The notes under the pieces are model-generated. The model searched no databases. It saw only the letters and a program-made list of their open reading frames with translations, and had not been told where the DNA came from. Below, piece after piece: positions 55,001-63,900 of a stretch of 64,000 bases of DNA. The stretch is from Marinisporobacter sp. (lineage in GTDB: Bacteria > Bacillota > Clostridia > Peptostreptococcales > Thermotaleaceae): contig JAOARP010000029.1 of assembly GCA_025210525.1 (NCBI GenBank), positions 1 through 64,000 of the forward strand. Direction: 5' to 3'. Each line of letters starts with the position of its first letter. The first letter of the stretch is position 1. The position numbers were made by a program, and so were the translations under genes.

Positions 55001-55993
55001 CTACATTTGTCTAAATGCTGGTGTATCTGCTCTTTCATCTAATAATTCTTTTAATTCATCATCAAGCTTTAATACAGATATAGAGAATCCTGCCATTTCA
55101 ATGGAAGTCATATAATTTCCAACGATAGTTTTATAAGTTTTTATCCCTTTTTCTTTTAATATCTTATCTACTTCATTATTTGCAATATACAATTCCATAA
55201 GAGGTGTTCCTCCCAATCCATTTACTAAAACAACAACCTCTTCCTTTTGATTAATTTGTATATCTGCTAATATCTTATTCATTAAATGTATTACAATTTC
55301 TTTTGCATTCTTTATTTTATCTCTATGAGTTCCAGGCTCACCATGTATTCCTAATCCAATTTCCATCTCATCTTCTGGCAATTCAAAACCTGGTTTTCCA
55401 GCTGCTGGTATAGTACAAGGGGTTAAAGCCATTCCCATAGACCTTACATTTTTTATAACCTTTTCTGCAATTCGTTTCACTTCATCTAATTTCATTCCTT
55501 TTTCAGCAGCCGCTCCAGCAATCTTGTGTACAAAAATAGTTCCTGCAATTCCCCGTCTACCAGTGGTATAGGTACTATTTTCAACAGCAACATCATCATT
55601 TACAATAACACTCTCTACTTGAATTCCTTCTGCCTCAGCTAATTCCATAGCCATTTCAAAATTCATCACGTCACCTGTATAATTTTTAATGACTAAAAGT
55701 ATACCTTTTCCTTGATCTACTGCTTTGACAGCTTCAAATACTTGATCTGGAGTTGGAGATGTAAAAACTTCTCCTGCTACAGCCCCATCTAACATCCCTT
55801 CTCCTACAAATCCTCCATGAGAAGGTTCATGCCCACTGCCTCCACCACTAACTAAAGTTACTTTTTCTTTCAAATTTGCTCTGACTAACACATCAAAGCC
55901 TTCTACTCTTTTTACATATTCAGGATAGGCTTTTACAATCCCTTCTAGCATTTCATTCACTACATTTTCTGGATTATTAATAATTTTTTTCAA
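55001..55993 (-). CDS. dhaK: DhaK, substrate-binding subunit of dihydroxyacetone kinase
   Basis: A 330-residue protein with all standard catalytic features: GGGSGHEPSHGGFVG (His), NYTGDVMNFEMA (Asp), and GLGIHGEPGTH with the His that forms the hemiaminal with dihydroxyacetone. It uses a TTG start behind GGAGGAATAAATT. It heads the set DhaK-DhaL-DhaM-HPr and makes dihydroxyacetone phosphate from dihydroxyacetone. Confidence 0.94.
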   Translation of the reverse strand: MKKIINNPENVVNEMLEGIVKAYPEYVKRVEGFDVLVRANLKEKVTLVSGGGSGHEPSHGGFVGEGMLDGAVAGEVFTSPTPDQVFEAVKAVDQGKGILLVIKNYTGDVMNFEMAMELAEAEGIQVESVIVNDDVAVENSTYTTGRRGIAGTIFVHKIAGAAAEKGMKLDEVKRIAEKVIKNVRSMGMALTPCTIPAAGKPGFELPEDEMEIGLGIHGEPGTHRDKIKNAKEIVIHLMNKILADIQINQKEEVVVLVNGLGGTPLMELYIANNEVDKILKEKGIKTYKTIVGNYMTSIEMAGFSISVLKLDDELKELLDERADTPAFRQM

Positions 55994-56069
55994 AATTTAT
56001 TCCTCCCTATCTATATTATAAATAATTACACTTCATAGAAATCCCGCTCGTTAAATTCTTTTGTCAAAG

Positions 56070-56183
56070 TTATAAACAAGAAAGTATAAAACCGCCTATT
56101 ACACCCCAAGCTTCTATCATTTTTCCCCATAATAACTTTATTAAAAATGGAAATATGAACGCTCCAGCAAAAGTAGTTATCAT
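56070..56183 (-). pseudogene. Short membrane-protein fragment upstream of dhaK
   Basis: The frame MITTFAGAFIFPFLIKLLWG and EAWGVIGGFILSCL encodes one to two hydrophobic segments. GGAGG lies before it, but at that spacing the codon is ATT, not a start, and the ATG is 22 bases from the site. It resembles the N-terminal part of a small membrane protein found in Clostridial Dha-type operons. It is probably truncated. Confidence 0.4.
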
Positions 56184-56199
56184 ATTTTCAACAATTACT

Positions 56200-56420
56200 T
56201 GATTACCTCCTTTTTAATTATATTTTTCTATTCTTATATTTATTCTGACCCTAAATGCTTCATGCATTCACCCTCCTGAAGAATTTTTTACCTTACATAT
56301 ATACTACGCAATTATTATTCTAAAAAAATTTTCTACCATATTAGATTTTTGATCATGCATACCTCCTTATTTCGTATAAATTTTTACCTATTCCCCCATA
56401 GAATTTAAGAAATAAAAAAA
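56200..56420. other. Intergenic region, nothing recognised
   Basis: AT-rich sequence between the Dha operon leader and the RNase H-like gene end. It probably holds the Dha operon promoter. No repeat or gene is seen. Confidence 0.4.
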
Positions 56421-56450
56421 GAAACTTCTTAATTTTCATTAGTAAGTTCC
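56421..56450 (-). terminator. Likely terminator after the RNase H-like gene
   Basis: GGAACTT pairs with AAGTTTC (one G-T), followed by TTTTTTT on the minus strand. It lies about 140 bases past the RNase H-like stop. Confidence 0.55.
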
Positions 56451-56591
56451 TTTAGATACTTATTTGCATCAATTCTCTTTTTTTAATTATTATATGTTTA
56501 TCTTTATTTCTCTTTAACCTTTCAAGATTTCTTTTGCCTAATTTTTTAGAAAAGTCCTAAATATGTTTCATAAACTTAAAATCAAAATTTT

Positions 56592-57380
56592 CTATAACTT
56601 TATATTTCCCCTTGCAACTTCCTTAGCATATAAATCACATACAGTATTTTCAAAATGATCTGAATGTCCTTTTACCCATTCAAATTCTATATATTTATTT
56701 TTTGTAAGCATGTTGAATTTTTTCCAGTACTCTATATTCTTTACTTTTTCTCCATTGGCTGTATGCCAATCATTCAATTCCCAATTAACAATCCATTCAG
56801 TTAGTCCTTTTCTTACATATCGACTATCTGTAATAATTCTAATTTTCTCTTCCTTTTTTAATATTTCCATTCCCTTCATAGCCGCTAAAAGTTCTAATAA
56901 ACTGCTACTTTTTTCATCAGATGGATAGGTATATATCTGATAATCTCCTACTAAATTTTTATGTAGTACTACAAAGCCCCCTGCTTTCTTCTTTTCTAAA
57001 AAGCTTCCGTCTGTATAAATCTTATGTATACATGTTTCTCCTTGATCCACTACATAGCTATGGTGCTTTCCATCTCTTTTATCTAAGACTACAATTTTAG
57101 ATGGATCATTAAATGCAGCTATATCCTTTTCATCTCTTAATGAAAAAGTCAATTGAAACCCTACATAAAAAGTATCCTTTCTTTTATTATGTAAGATTTT
57201 TCTTAATTGATATTCATTTTTTCTTAACAATAAACTAACAAGATTTTCATCTAAAAAAAGTAAAGATTTTGTAGAAGGTGTAAACATAATTTGAGCATTT
57301 TCCTTATTATGGTAAATATCCATAATAAAGGAACCCCGATGCTCTTCTATGATACTCATTGAAAATACCAGCATATTCAT
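56592..57380 (-). CDS. RNase HI-like protein with N-terminal extension
   Basis: A 262-residue protein. The C-terminal 145 residues are RNase HI: Asp in IYTDGSFLEKKKAGGF, Glu in LLELLAAMKGME, Asp in RIITDSRYVRKG, and WVKGHSDHFENTVCDLYAKE. The N-terminal 115 residues are an unknown domain. AAGGGG precedes the ATG. It should cut the RNA strand of RNA-DNA hybrids. It is monocistronic. Confidence 0.85.
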   Translation of the reverse strand: MNMLVFSMSIIEEHRGSFIMDIYHNKENAQIMFTPSTKSLLFLDENLVSLLLRKNEYQLRKILHNKRKDTFYVGFQLTFSLRDEKDIAAFNDPSKIVVLDKRDGKHHSYVVDQGETCIHKIYTDGSFLEKKKAGGFVVLHKNLVGDYQIYTYPSDEKSSSLLELLAAMKGMEILKKEEKIRIITDSRYVRKGLTEWIVNWELNDWHTANGEKVKNIEYWKKFNMLTKNKYIEFEWVKGHSDHFENTVCDLYAKEVARGNIKL

Positions 57381-57418
57381 ATAAAAAACCCCTTATGGCG
57401 TAATCATATATAAAAATA

Positions 57419-57443
57419 AAAGCCACTTCTTTCAGTGGCTTAT
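57419..57443 (-). terminator. Terminator after thiM
   Basis: AAGCCACT/AGTGGCTT stem with a TTATTTTT tail on the minus strand. Confidence 0.75.
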
Positions 57444-57514
57444 TATAAGTATATATCTTATGGATAATTATATTTTATCATTATGAAAGCTTTTAGTCAT
57501 TTAGAATTTTGTTT

Positions 57515-58345
57515 TTATTTTAATCTATATCTGATTTTTTTCATGATCATTCTATCAGAAATACTAAACATATGATCTATAAGTTCCATTCTAAAACTTC
57601 CAGTACCTTTTGCATGCTGAGAAAGTTCACCACATATTCCCATAAGCACTATTGCAAGAAGAGTACCCTCTAGTATATTACCAGAAGAAATATAGCTAGC
57701 TATAAGGGATGTAACCATACATCCTGTACCAGTAACCGTTGAAAGCATTTCACAACCATTTGTTATTAAATATGTATCCGTTCCATTTGTTATCATATCA
57801 ACCACTCCAGTCACTGCAATAACAGCACCTGTTCGTAATGATAAAGTCCTTAGCATTTCTATACTCTCATCAACATTTTCTTCTCTTACAATATCACAAA
57901 CGCCTACATCAATTCCTTTTGAATTGCTTTTCATTCCACAGATTGCTTTTATTTCAGACATATTTCCCTTAATCACATTTGGATGACACTCAAGAATATA
58001 TTCTTTTGCATAATCTAGACGAAGCTTACTACAGCCTACACCTACAAGATCAATTACTTGTGGAATCTTCTTTTCAAAAGCCGTTTTACCTGAAATCAAC
58101 ATAGATTTCATTCTATTATCCGTTATATTTCCAAGATTAACCCCAAGAGATTTAGCAGCAGCAGTAATTTCAGCAACCTCCAAAGGATGCTCTGCCATAA
58201 TAGGCTTTGCTCCAACAGCAAGCATTACATTGGCACAATCATTGATGGAGATAGGATTTGTAATATAGTGAATGAGTGGTTTGTTTGATTTAACACTCTG
58301 CTTTATTTTCAATAGATTGTTTATTATCAATTCTTGGTTTGTCAT
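57515..58345 (-). CDS. thiM: Hydroxyethylthiazole kinase
   Basis: A 276-residue protein of the ThiM ribokinase-like fold: PLIHYITNPISINDCANVML, MAEHPLEVAEI, NVIKGNMSEIKAI, and AVTGVVDMITNGTD, with LSTVTGTGCMVTSL as the anion-hole motif. It phosphorylates 4-methyl-5-hydroxyethylthiazole for thiamin salvage. Its start overlaps the end of thiW by 56 bases. It is controlled by the TPP-type leader. Confidence 0.95.
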   Translation of the reverse strand: MTNQELIINNLLKIKQSVKSNKPLIHYITNPISINDCANVMLAVGAKPIMAEHPLEVAEITAAAKSLGVNLGNITDNRMKSMLISGKTAFEKKIPQVIDLVGVGCSKLRLDYAKEYILECHPNVIKGNMSEIKAICGMKSNSKGIDVGVCDIVREENVDESIEMLRTLSLRTGAVIAVTGVVDMITNGTDTYLITNGCEMLSTVTGTGCMVTSLIASYISSGNILEGTLLAIVLMGICGELSQHAKGTGSFRMELIDHMFSISDRMIMKKIRYRLK

Positions 58346-58859
58346 AAACTTTCACCCCCAAACGTTTCTGAATTTTTGCAAGCATATCAATCCTACTTAA
58401 AGCTTTCAGAAAAACAAATGCAATTGTCCCTCCAATCAGTGTTCCCATAATAAATGAAGGTACATAAAACATCCATGTAAGTCCTGTTCTTCCCCAGATG
58501 AATGTCATAACAGGATATGACATAATGGCTCCTATAATACCTGTTCCTATAACCTCACCAATAATAGCAAAAATTAATTTCCCCTTAGATACTCTGTATA
58601 ATGTCCCAGATAAAAAAGCTCCAAAAACTGCTCCCGTTAAGGCCAATGGTGGAATCCCCATAAAAATCATTCTAATCACACCAATCAAGGTAGCACAAAG
58701 AAGTGAATACCAAGGTCCAAGCATAACAGAACATACGATGTTGATAAAATGTGCCATTGGACACATTCCTTCAATACGAAGAATTGGAGAAATAACGACT
58801 CCCATTGCCACCAACATTGCTAACATAACTTGCTTCAATAATTTCGAGTTTTTTTCCAT
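58290..58859 (-). CDS. thiW: ThiW, thiazole ECF transporter S component
   Basis: A 189-residue membrane protein with five to six segments. The opening LAMLVAMGVVISPILRIEGM and then MCPMAHFINIVCSVMLGPWY match ThiW. It takes up the thiazole precursor through a shared ECF module. An AGGAGG site precedes the start. The thiW-thiM order with a TPP riboswitch is typical of Firmicutes. Confidence 0.93.
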   Translation of the reverse strand: MEKNSKLLKQVMLAMLVAMGVVISPILRIEGMCPMAHFINIVCSVMLGPWYSLLCATLIGVIRMIFMGIPPLALTGAVFGAFLSGTLYRVSKGKLIFAIIGEVIGTGIIGAIMSYPVMTFIWGRTGLTWMFYVPSFIMGTLIGGTIAFVFLKALSRIDMLAKIQKRLGVKVYDKPRIDNKQSIENKAEC

Positions 58860-58939
58860 AATAAAATACCTCCTAATAATATTTATTTTCTTACATCACA
58901 TAGGAAATAAATACCATTATCGAGGTATAATTTTAGCGT

Positions 58940-59039
58940 AACTAAATAGCAATTTCCTATATGACATAAGTCATACTAGTCGGTCGAAGCTCAAAAGCTT
59001 CCTCTCACCTTGAAACACAAGTTCCCTCGCTATTTAGTT
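58940..59039 (-). ncRNA. Divergent TPP-type aptamer next to thiW
   Basis: On the minus strand a perfect 11-bp outer stem (AACTAAATAGC/GCTATTTAGTT) encloses a THI-like core: GTGAGAGGAAGC, CTTCGACC and then TATGAC/GTCATA in place of the usual CTGG/CCAG stem. The core departs from the consensus in several conserved positions but keeps the layout. A hairpin just before the ribosome site (58884-58917) may act on translation. Confidence 0.55.
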
Positions 59040-59106
59040 GTATTTGCCTCAAAAACCTAGGGCGCTCCCCCTCTGCTTTTTGGATATAACTCCTAAAGGC
59101 ATAAAA

Positions 59107-59138
59107 AGTGGGATACTCCGAATAAGGCGTATCCCACT
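59107..59138 (-). terminator. Terminator of the first TPP riboswitch
   Basis: A perfect 10-bp stem (AGTGGGATAC/GTATCCCACT) followed by TTTTTAT on the minus strand, downstream of the canonical aptamer. Confidence 0.88.
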
Positions 59139-59177
59139 CATACTTACAAAATATTACTAAATCGTATAAGCTAAATA

Positions 59178-59256
59178 TTTCCTTACGTCGGCATTATCCG
59201 AATCAAGTTATGGGTCGAAGTTAAACTTCCTCTCAGCCTGAAATACAAGCTCCCCT
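59178..59256 (-). ncRNA. TPP riboswitch aptamer (THI element)
   Basis: The minus strand holds the THI consensus: GGGGAGC, CAGGCTGAGAGG, a stem with CTTCGACCC, then TTGATTCGGATAATGCCGAC and GTAAGGAA. It precedes a terminator and the thiW-thiM operon. TPP should lower transcription. Confidence 0.93.
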
Positions 59257-59334
59257 TTTTAAAGAGAATACCACATAATTTCCTTAAATGCAATAGCACT
59301 TGATTTTATATTGTAGTGTAGTTTGAATGTTTCT

Positions 59335-59874
59335 TTATTTACTCATCTCTAAAATTTTATCTAATATTCTCTTATAAATTTCAAAATCCTTTTCTTTAAA
59401 TAAAACAAAAATGACTTCAGTAAGTATATCATTTTCATTAATAAAATCCATAACAGCCTTCGTTGAAATTTCAGAAGCTTCTTCTATTGGATAACCATAT
59501 ACACCTGTAGAAATAGATGGGAAAGCTATTGTTTTAATGTCATAATCAGCTGCTAATTTTAATGAGTTAAAATATGCTTTATACAAAAGTTCACCCTCAT
59601 TATTCTTTGCACCTCTGTAAATAGGACCGACTGTATGAATTACATATTTACTTGGCATCTTTCCTGCTGTAGTAATTCTCGCCTCTCCCGTAGGACACCC
59701 TCCTATTTTTCTACATTCTTCTAAAATCTCTATTCCTCCGGCTCTATGGATAGCGCCATCTACACCTCCACCACCTAAAAGCCGATTATTTGCTGCATTT
59801 ACTATAGCATCCACTTTCAATTTTGTAATATCTCCCTGTACTATAGAAATTTTAGTATTCTTGTAAATATACAT
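59335..59874 (-). CDS. Macrodomain protein (ADP-ribose-binding)
   Basis: A 179-residue macrodomain: VQGDITKLKVDAIVNAANNR, GGGGVDGAIHRAGG, GEARITTAGKMPSKYVIHTV, and AFPSISTGVYGYP. These are the MacroD-type motifs. It should remove ADP-ribose from proteins or hydrolyse O-acetyl-ADP-ribose. GGGGAGGAAG precedes the ATG. It stands alone. Confidence 0.94.
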   Translation of the reverse strand: MYIYKNTKISIVQGDITKLKVDAIVNAANNRLLGGGGVDGAIHRAGGIEILEECRKIGGCPTGEARITTAGKMPSKYVIHTVGPIYRGAKNNEGELLYKAYFNSLKLAADYDIKTIAFPSISTGVYGYPIEEASEISTKAVMDFINENDILTEVIFVLFKEKDFEIYKRILDKILEMSK

Positions 59875-59935
59875 ATGAATCTTCCTCCCCTTAAAATATA
59901 TATTTTCTCATTTTAGTTTCATGCTGTTTTTCTAT

Positions 59936-60892
59936 TTACTGAAAGATCCCATACAAAATAGGAAGTATAAAGGGAACAGCAAATGTTAAAATCGTTCCCG
60001 TTATCAACGTAACTAATCCTAATTCCACCCCCACAAACTTTGTAATAGGCATCAACATAGTATCCATATTTCCAGCAGCACCCCCAGCCATAGGACTTCC
60101 CTTACTGATTTTAATTAATAATGGAAGCAACAAAACGGTGAAAAATTCTCGCATAACATTCACCACAAAACCATAAGTTCCTGTTTCAATACCATAAACC
60201 TTTGTCATATAGGCTCCTGTTAAGCTATAATAGCTCATACCACTAGAAGACATTACCGAAATCTCTAAAGGTAAATTTAATATGCTCCCTGCTATAAAAC
60301 CACCTATTATACTTCCTAAGAAAATAGCTAGGGAAATAAAGATGATCTTCACTCCTAAAACCCGAATATATCTAAATACCTTGCGATTATTCCCCAAGCC
60401 TATTCCCACTCCTATATAAAGAAAAACTAATGTTACCGTTAAAATATCCCCAAGAAGATACGCTTTATTTTGGGGCATTACAAAATATCCTAGTATCACA
60501 CCTAAAATAATACTGATGGGCATAATGAAAACTAATGGAGATAGCTCTTTTTTTTCCTCTTCTGAAATATTTACTTCCTTATCTAAATTCATATTTTCAT
60601 CTCTTAAATTTTCTTTAATTTTATCTAAAGGAAGTATTGTCTTTTCAACAATCCATGTAAAAATGACACTAAATGTAATTGTCAGCAAAGCAATAACAAT
60701 ACAATTCATTCCAATCCTATTAAGCTTTAGCATAATGGAATTATTTACACCTATATTCATCCCAATGGTTAGCATAAGTATTATTAGGGTTATATTAACA
60801 ACAACATCTATCCCTTTTAAAATTTTATCTGTCATTTTTTGAAGCCCTACAATAAATCCAATTCCCAAACAAGCAAACGGTAAAATAGTCAT
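59936..60892 (-). CDS. LysO-type lysine exporter (DUF340)
   Basis: A 318-residue membrane protein with eight to nine segments, arranged as in LysO/YbjE: LMLTIGMNIGVN, then a hydrophilic loop (about residues 88-120), then GMSYYSLTGAYMTKVYGIE, FVVNVMREFFTVLLLPLLIK and GAAGNMDTMLMPI. LysO exports L-lysine and its analogues. It is a single gene. Confidence 0.85.
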   Translation of the reverse strand: MTILPFACLGIGFIVGLQKMTDKILKGIDVVVNITLIILMLTIGMNIGVNNSIMLKLNRIGMNCIVIALLTITFSVIFTWIVEKTILPLDKIKENLRDENMNLDKEVNISEEEKKELSPLVFIMPISIILGVILGYFVMPQNKAYLLGDILTVTLVFLYIGVGIGLGNNRKVFRYIRVLGVKIIFISLAIFLGSIIGGFIAGSILNLPLEISVMSSSGMSYYSLTGAYMTKVYGIETGTYGFVVNVMREFFTVLLLPLLIKISKGSPMAGGAAGNMDTMLMPITKFVGVELGLVTLITGTILTFAVPFILPILYGIFQ

Positions 60893-61094
60893 ATACTACA
60901 AGCCCCCTTATGTGTATTAAAATACCTTCCTAATCTCATTATACAATATCACGAAATGAATTTAATCCCATATTTGTATGCAAATTCAATATTCAACCCT
61001 TTAAATACAACACCATAAATCATTTAAATTCCTCTATTTTAAGATTTTTAACTTATTCTCGTAATAATTTAAATAATTCTTTAAGGTTAAATAG

Positions 61095-61125
61095 TTGACA
61101 AATAAAGTTTACAAGCGTAAACTTT
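61095..61125 (+). promoter_or_regulatory. BlaI-type operator over the promoter
   Basis: A -35 TTGACA (61095-61100) is followed by a perfect 9-bp palindrome AAAGTTTAC-AAGC-GTAAACTTT (61104-61125) that covers the spacer and the presumed -10. A weaker TTACA-TT-TGTAA follows at 61136. This fits repression by the BlaI-like protein encoded next. Confidence 0.75.
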
Positions 61126-61173
61126 GTTTGTCGATTACATTTGTAAACCAATTATCCAATGGAGGTATGTTTA

Positions 61174-61563
61174 ATGAAAAATATTCCTAAAATATCTGAA
61201 TCTGAATTTGAAATCATGAAGCTTTTGTGGAAAAATAGCCCCTTATCCTCTAATGAAATCATCCATTCATTATCAGATAAGATGAACTGGTCTCGTCAAA
61301 CGATTAAAACTTTCATCAATAGACTTCTTAATAAAAAAGTCATTGGATTTGAAAAGTCAGGGAGAAATTATCTTTATTATCCTTTATTCTCTTATGATGA
61401 TTATGTAAAGGTTGAAAATAAATCTTTTCTCCAAAGGATCTATGATGGCGCTTTAGGAACACTTTTTTCAAAGTTTTTAGAGGAGGAAAATCTCTCTCAA
61501 AAGGAAATTGAAAAGCTTCAGAAAATACTAGAAGACAAAAAGGATATTCAAAGTAAAAAATAA
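61174..61563 (+). CDS. BlaI/MecI/CopY-family repressor
   Basis: A 129-residue protein, started at MKNIPKISESEFEIM after GGAGGTATG. The winged helix has LLWKNSPLSSNEIIHSL and WSRQTIKTFINRLLNKKVI, followed by the dimerisation part. Its cleavage by the partner receptor would free the operator upstream. Confidence 0.92.
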   Translation: MKNIPKISESEFEIMKLLWKNSPLSSNEIIHSLSDKMNWSRQTIKTFINRLLNKKVIGFEKSGRNYLYYPLFSYDDYVKVENKSFLQRIYDGALGTLFSKFLEEENLSQKEIEKLQKILEDKKDIQSKK

Positions 61564-61592
61564 TCCTATATGGTTTAGAAGGAGATTTATAT

Positions 61593-63797
61593 ATGAACTT
61601 ACTAGAAATGGTATTTTTATGGATTTTATATGCTTCGTGGACAGCTACAATCATCATCTTTCTTGTTCTTTTGTTAAAAAAACTTATTCATAATCATCTT
61701 GATTTGAGATTTCATCATTGTTTATGGTTTTTAGTAATCATTCGATTATTAATCCCCTTTGCACCTGAAAGCTCATTGAGTTTGTTTAATTTTTTACCTG
61801 AAACCCATAATCAGATAATAAATTATAATTCTTCTATGGCTAGTTTTTATACATTAAAATCAGATGATCTAATGAATAGCCCCATAAAAATCACTACAGC
61901 CGAAAAAAGTTCTGATTTAAATCCTATAAGAAATCAGAACTTACATAAAAGTAATTTATCCAAACAAAGCCTCATAAAAGATAAAACTCCTATTTCTTTT
62001 AAAAGAGTCTTCCAAATATCCTCATATATTTGGTGCTTTGGATGTTTATCTATATTTTTATTATTCCTCCTAACTACCATAAGCTTTAATAGAAAAGTAA
62101 AAAAACTTGATAAAATCAATGATCCTCATGTTTTAGAAATTCTAAAATGCTTAAAGAAAAAATTAAAAATAGATAAAAATATTTCATTGTATTATGAAAA
62201 AACTATCAAAAGTCCTTTTATATCTGGACTAACAAATCCAAGAATCTATCTCTCTAGAGAACTTATAAAGATGATTCATCCTAAAGAATTATATTATATT
62301 CTTTTACATGAATTGATTCATTATAAGAGAAAAGACTTACTTTACAATATCTTTGAAACCATTGCTTTAAGTCTTCATTGGTTTAATCCTATTGTATGGT
62401 TTGCAATAAAAAAAATGAGATTAGATAGGGAATTATCTTGTGACCATGGCGTTCTTGAAATTCTTGAGAAACATGAAAGACCAGAGTATGGTCTAACAAT
62501 CCTGAAGCTATCTAGTATTCTCTCAAATCATACTTCAAAAAAAATGATTCCTGCATACTTTTACGAAAATAAAAATCAGATTGAAAGGAGAATTATGATG
62601 ATCAAAGCATTCAAAAAAAGTTCCTATAAAATATCTATTCTTGTTGTGATAGTATTTTTATTGCTTACCCCTCTTACCCTTACTAATGCTCAAATAAATA
62701 CTACCATCAACGAATCAAATTCACAAAAGAAGGACTTTAGCTTAGATACCCCTTCTCATTTTAATACCTTGGAACGTGCCCTTGATTTTGTTGATTTTGA
62801 ATTTAAAGTTCCAGATGAAGATTTTAAAAATTATATATTTGACTCAATCACTTTGCACGATCATGTATTACGGGTAAATTTTGCTGTAAAAAATGTTGTA
62901 GACACTTCAGCCTTTACACTGACCATTTCTGAAAAAAATCTTATGGAAGATGCAAAGAAAAATCCTTATGAATCCTATACAGGAGCTCATGATGAAAAAA
63001 TCACTAAAAACACTACTATAGGGCCTATGAATATCTCTAATATTCATGGAATAAGTATAACAACTAAATTTAATTATGATTGGACAGAAAAAGGTATAAA
63101 AGAATTAGAAAAAAATAATACAAAAAACACAAAGCATATTCCTACGATTAAAAACATTAGCAAATATTTCATCTGGCAAGAAGACAATATCTGGTATAGT
63201 TTAGATTATTATTTTGCAAACACTTCTTATTATGGGGATACTTCTGTGCATGAAGTTCCTAAAAAAGATTTAGAAAATATTTTATCCTCCCTGAAATACA
63301 CGAAAGACTTGAAAAAGATGAACTATGTATCTAAAGCATGGAAAAACTATCTATATATCTATGGAGAAAAAGATTTAAAAAGTGCAGAAAAAATCATTGG
63401 TTTTACACCTAAATTTCCATTAAATTTACCTGAAGGGTTTATCCCAATTTCTTCAAGTACTCACTGCCCCATGTATTCAGATACAGAACCATGGACACAA
63501 CTAGAAACCTTATTTCAAAAGAAAAATGATCCGAGTTCAAGAATAACATTTATTCAAACCCAATCAAATTATCGCTATGATTTTTTGAAAAAAAATGGAT
63601 ACGATAGGGAAACAAATACACAAACTCCTGCCATAACCCTAAATGATAATAAGATTTTTACATTTGAAGGAAAAGATATTCAATACTACATATGGAAAAA
63701 GGACAATATTATCTATACAGCAGAATTTACAGGAAAATTTAAAAATAAAGAAAATATTATAAGCTTCTTTATTCAGGCACTCCCTTATTCTAACTAA
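61593..63797 (+). CDS. BlaR1-like sensor, M56 peptidase
   Basis: A 734-residue protein. Four hydrophobic segments and a zinc-binding HELIHYKRKD (about residue 215) with a nearby Glu mark the M56 metallopeptidase. Instead of a penicillin-binding domain, the outer part (from about residue 370) contains DUF4367-like modules (FTPKFPLNLPEGFIPISSST; IQYYIWKKDNIIYTAEF). It probably senses a surface or envelope signal and cleaves the repressor. It follows the repressor by 29 bases. Confidence 0.88.
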   Translation: MNLLEMVFLWILYASWTATIIIFLVLLLKKLIHNHLDLRFHHCLWFLVIIRLLIPFAPESSLSLFNFLPETHNQIINYNSSMASFYTLKSDDLMNSPIKITTAEKSSDLNPIRNQNLHKSNLSKQSLIKDKTPISFKRVFQISSYIWCFGCLSIFLLFLLTTISFNRKVKKLDKINDPHVLEILKCLKKKLKIDKNISLYYEKTIKSPFISGLTNPRIYLSRELIKMIHPKELYYILLHELIHYKRKDLLYNIFETIALSLHWFNPIVWFAIKKMRLDRELSCDHGVLEILEKHERPEYGLTILKLSSILSNHTSKKMIPAYFYENKNQIERRIMMIKAFKKSSYKISILVVIVFLLLTPLTLTNAQINTTINESNSQKKDFSLDTPSHFNTLERALDFVDFEFKVPDEDFKNYIFDSITLHDHVLRVNFAVKNVVDTSAFTLTISEKNLMEDAKKNPYESYTGAHDEKITKNTTIGPMNISNIHGISITTKFNYDWTEKGIKELEKNNTKNTKHIPTIKNISKYFIWQEDNIWYSLDYYFANTSYYGDTSVHEVPKKDLENILSSLKYTKDLKKMNYVSKAWKNYLYIYGEKDLKSAEKIIGFTPKFPLNLPEGFIPISSSTHCPMYSDTEPWTQLETLFQKKNDPSSRITFIQTQSNYRYDFLKKNGYDRETNTQTPAITLNDNKIFTFEGKDIQYYIWKKDNIIYTAEFTGKFKNKENIISFFIQALPYSN

Positions 63798-63814
63798 TCC
63801 TCTTCAAATAAATA

Positions 63815-63868
63815 AAAACTCTAAAGCCTATGCATCCAATGAAAAAGCATGCGCCTTTAGAGTTTTTT
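63815..63868 (+). terminator. Terminator after the BlaI/BlaR1-like operon
   Basis: AAAACTCTAAAG pairs with CTTTAGAGTTTT, with an A-run before and a T-run after. Confidence 0.85.
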
Positions 63869-63900
63869 ATTGTTATAACAATTGCTTCTTTTTTTATAAA

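Noticed and set aside
61593-63797. Beta-lactam receptor BlaR1/MecR1
   Set aside because: The peptidase part fits, but the serine penicillin-binding domain (SxxK, KTG) is absent.
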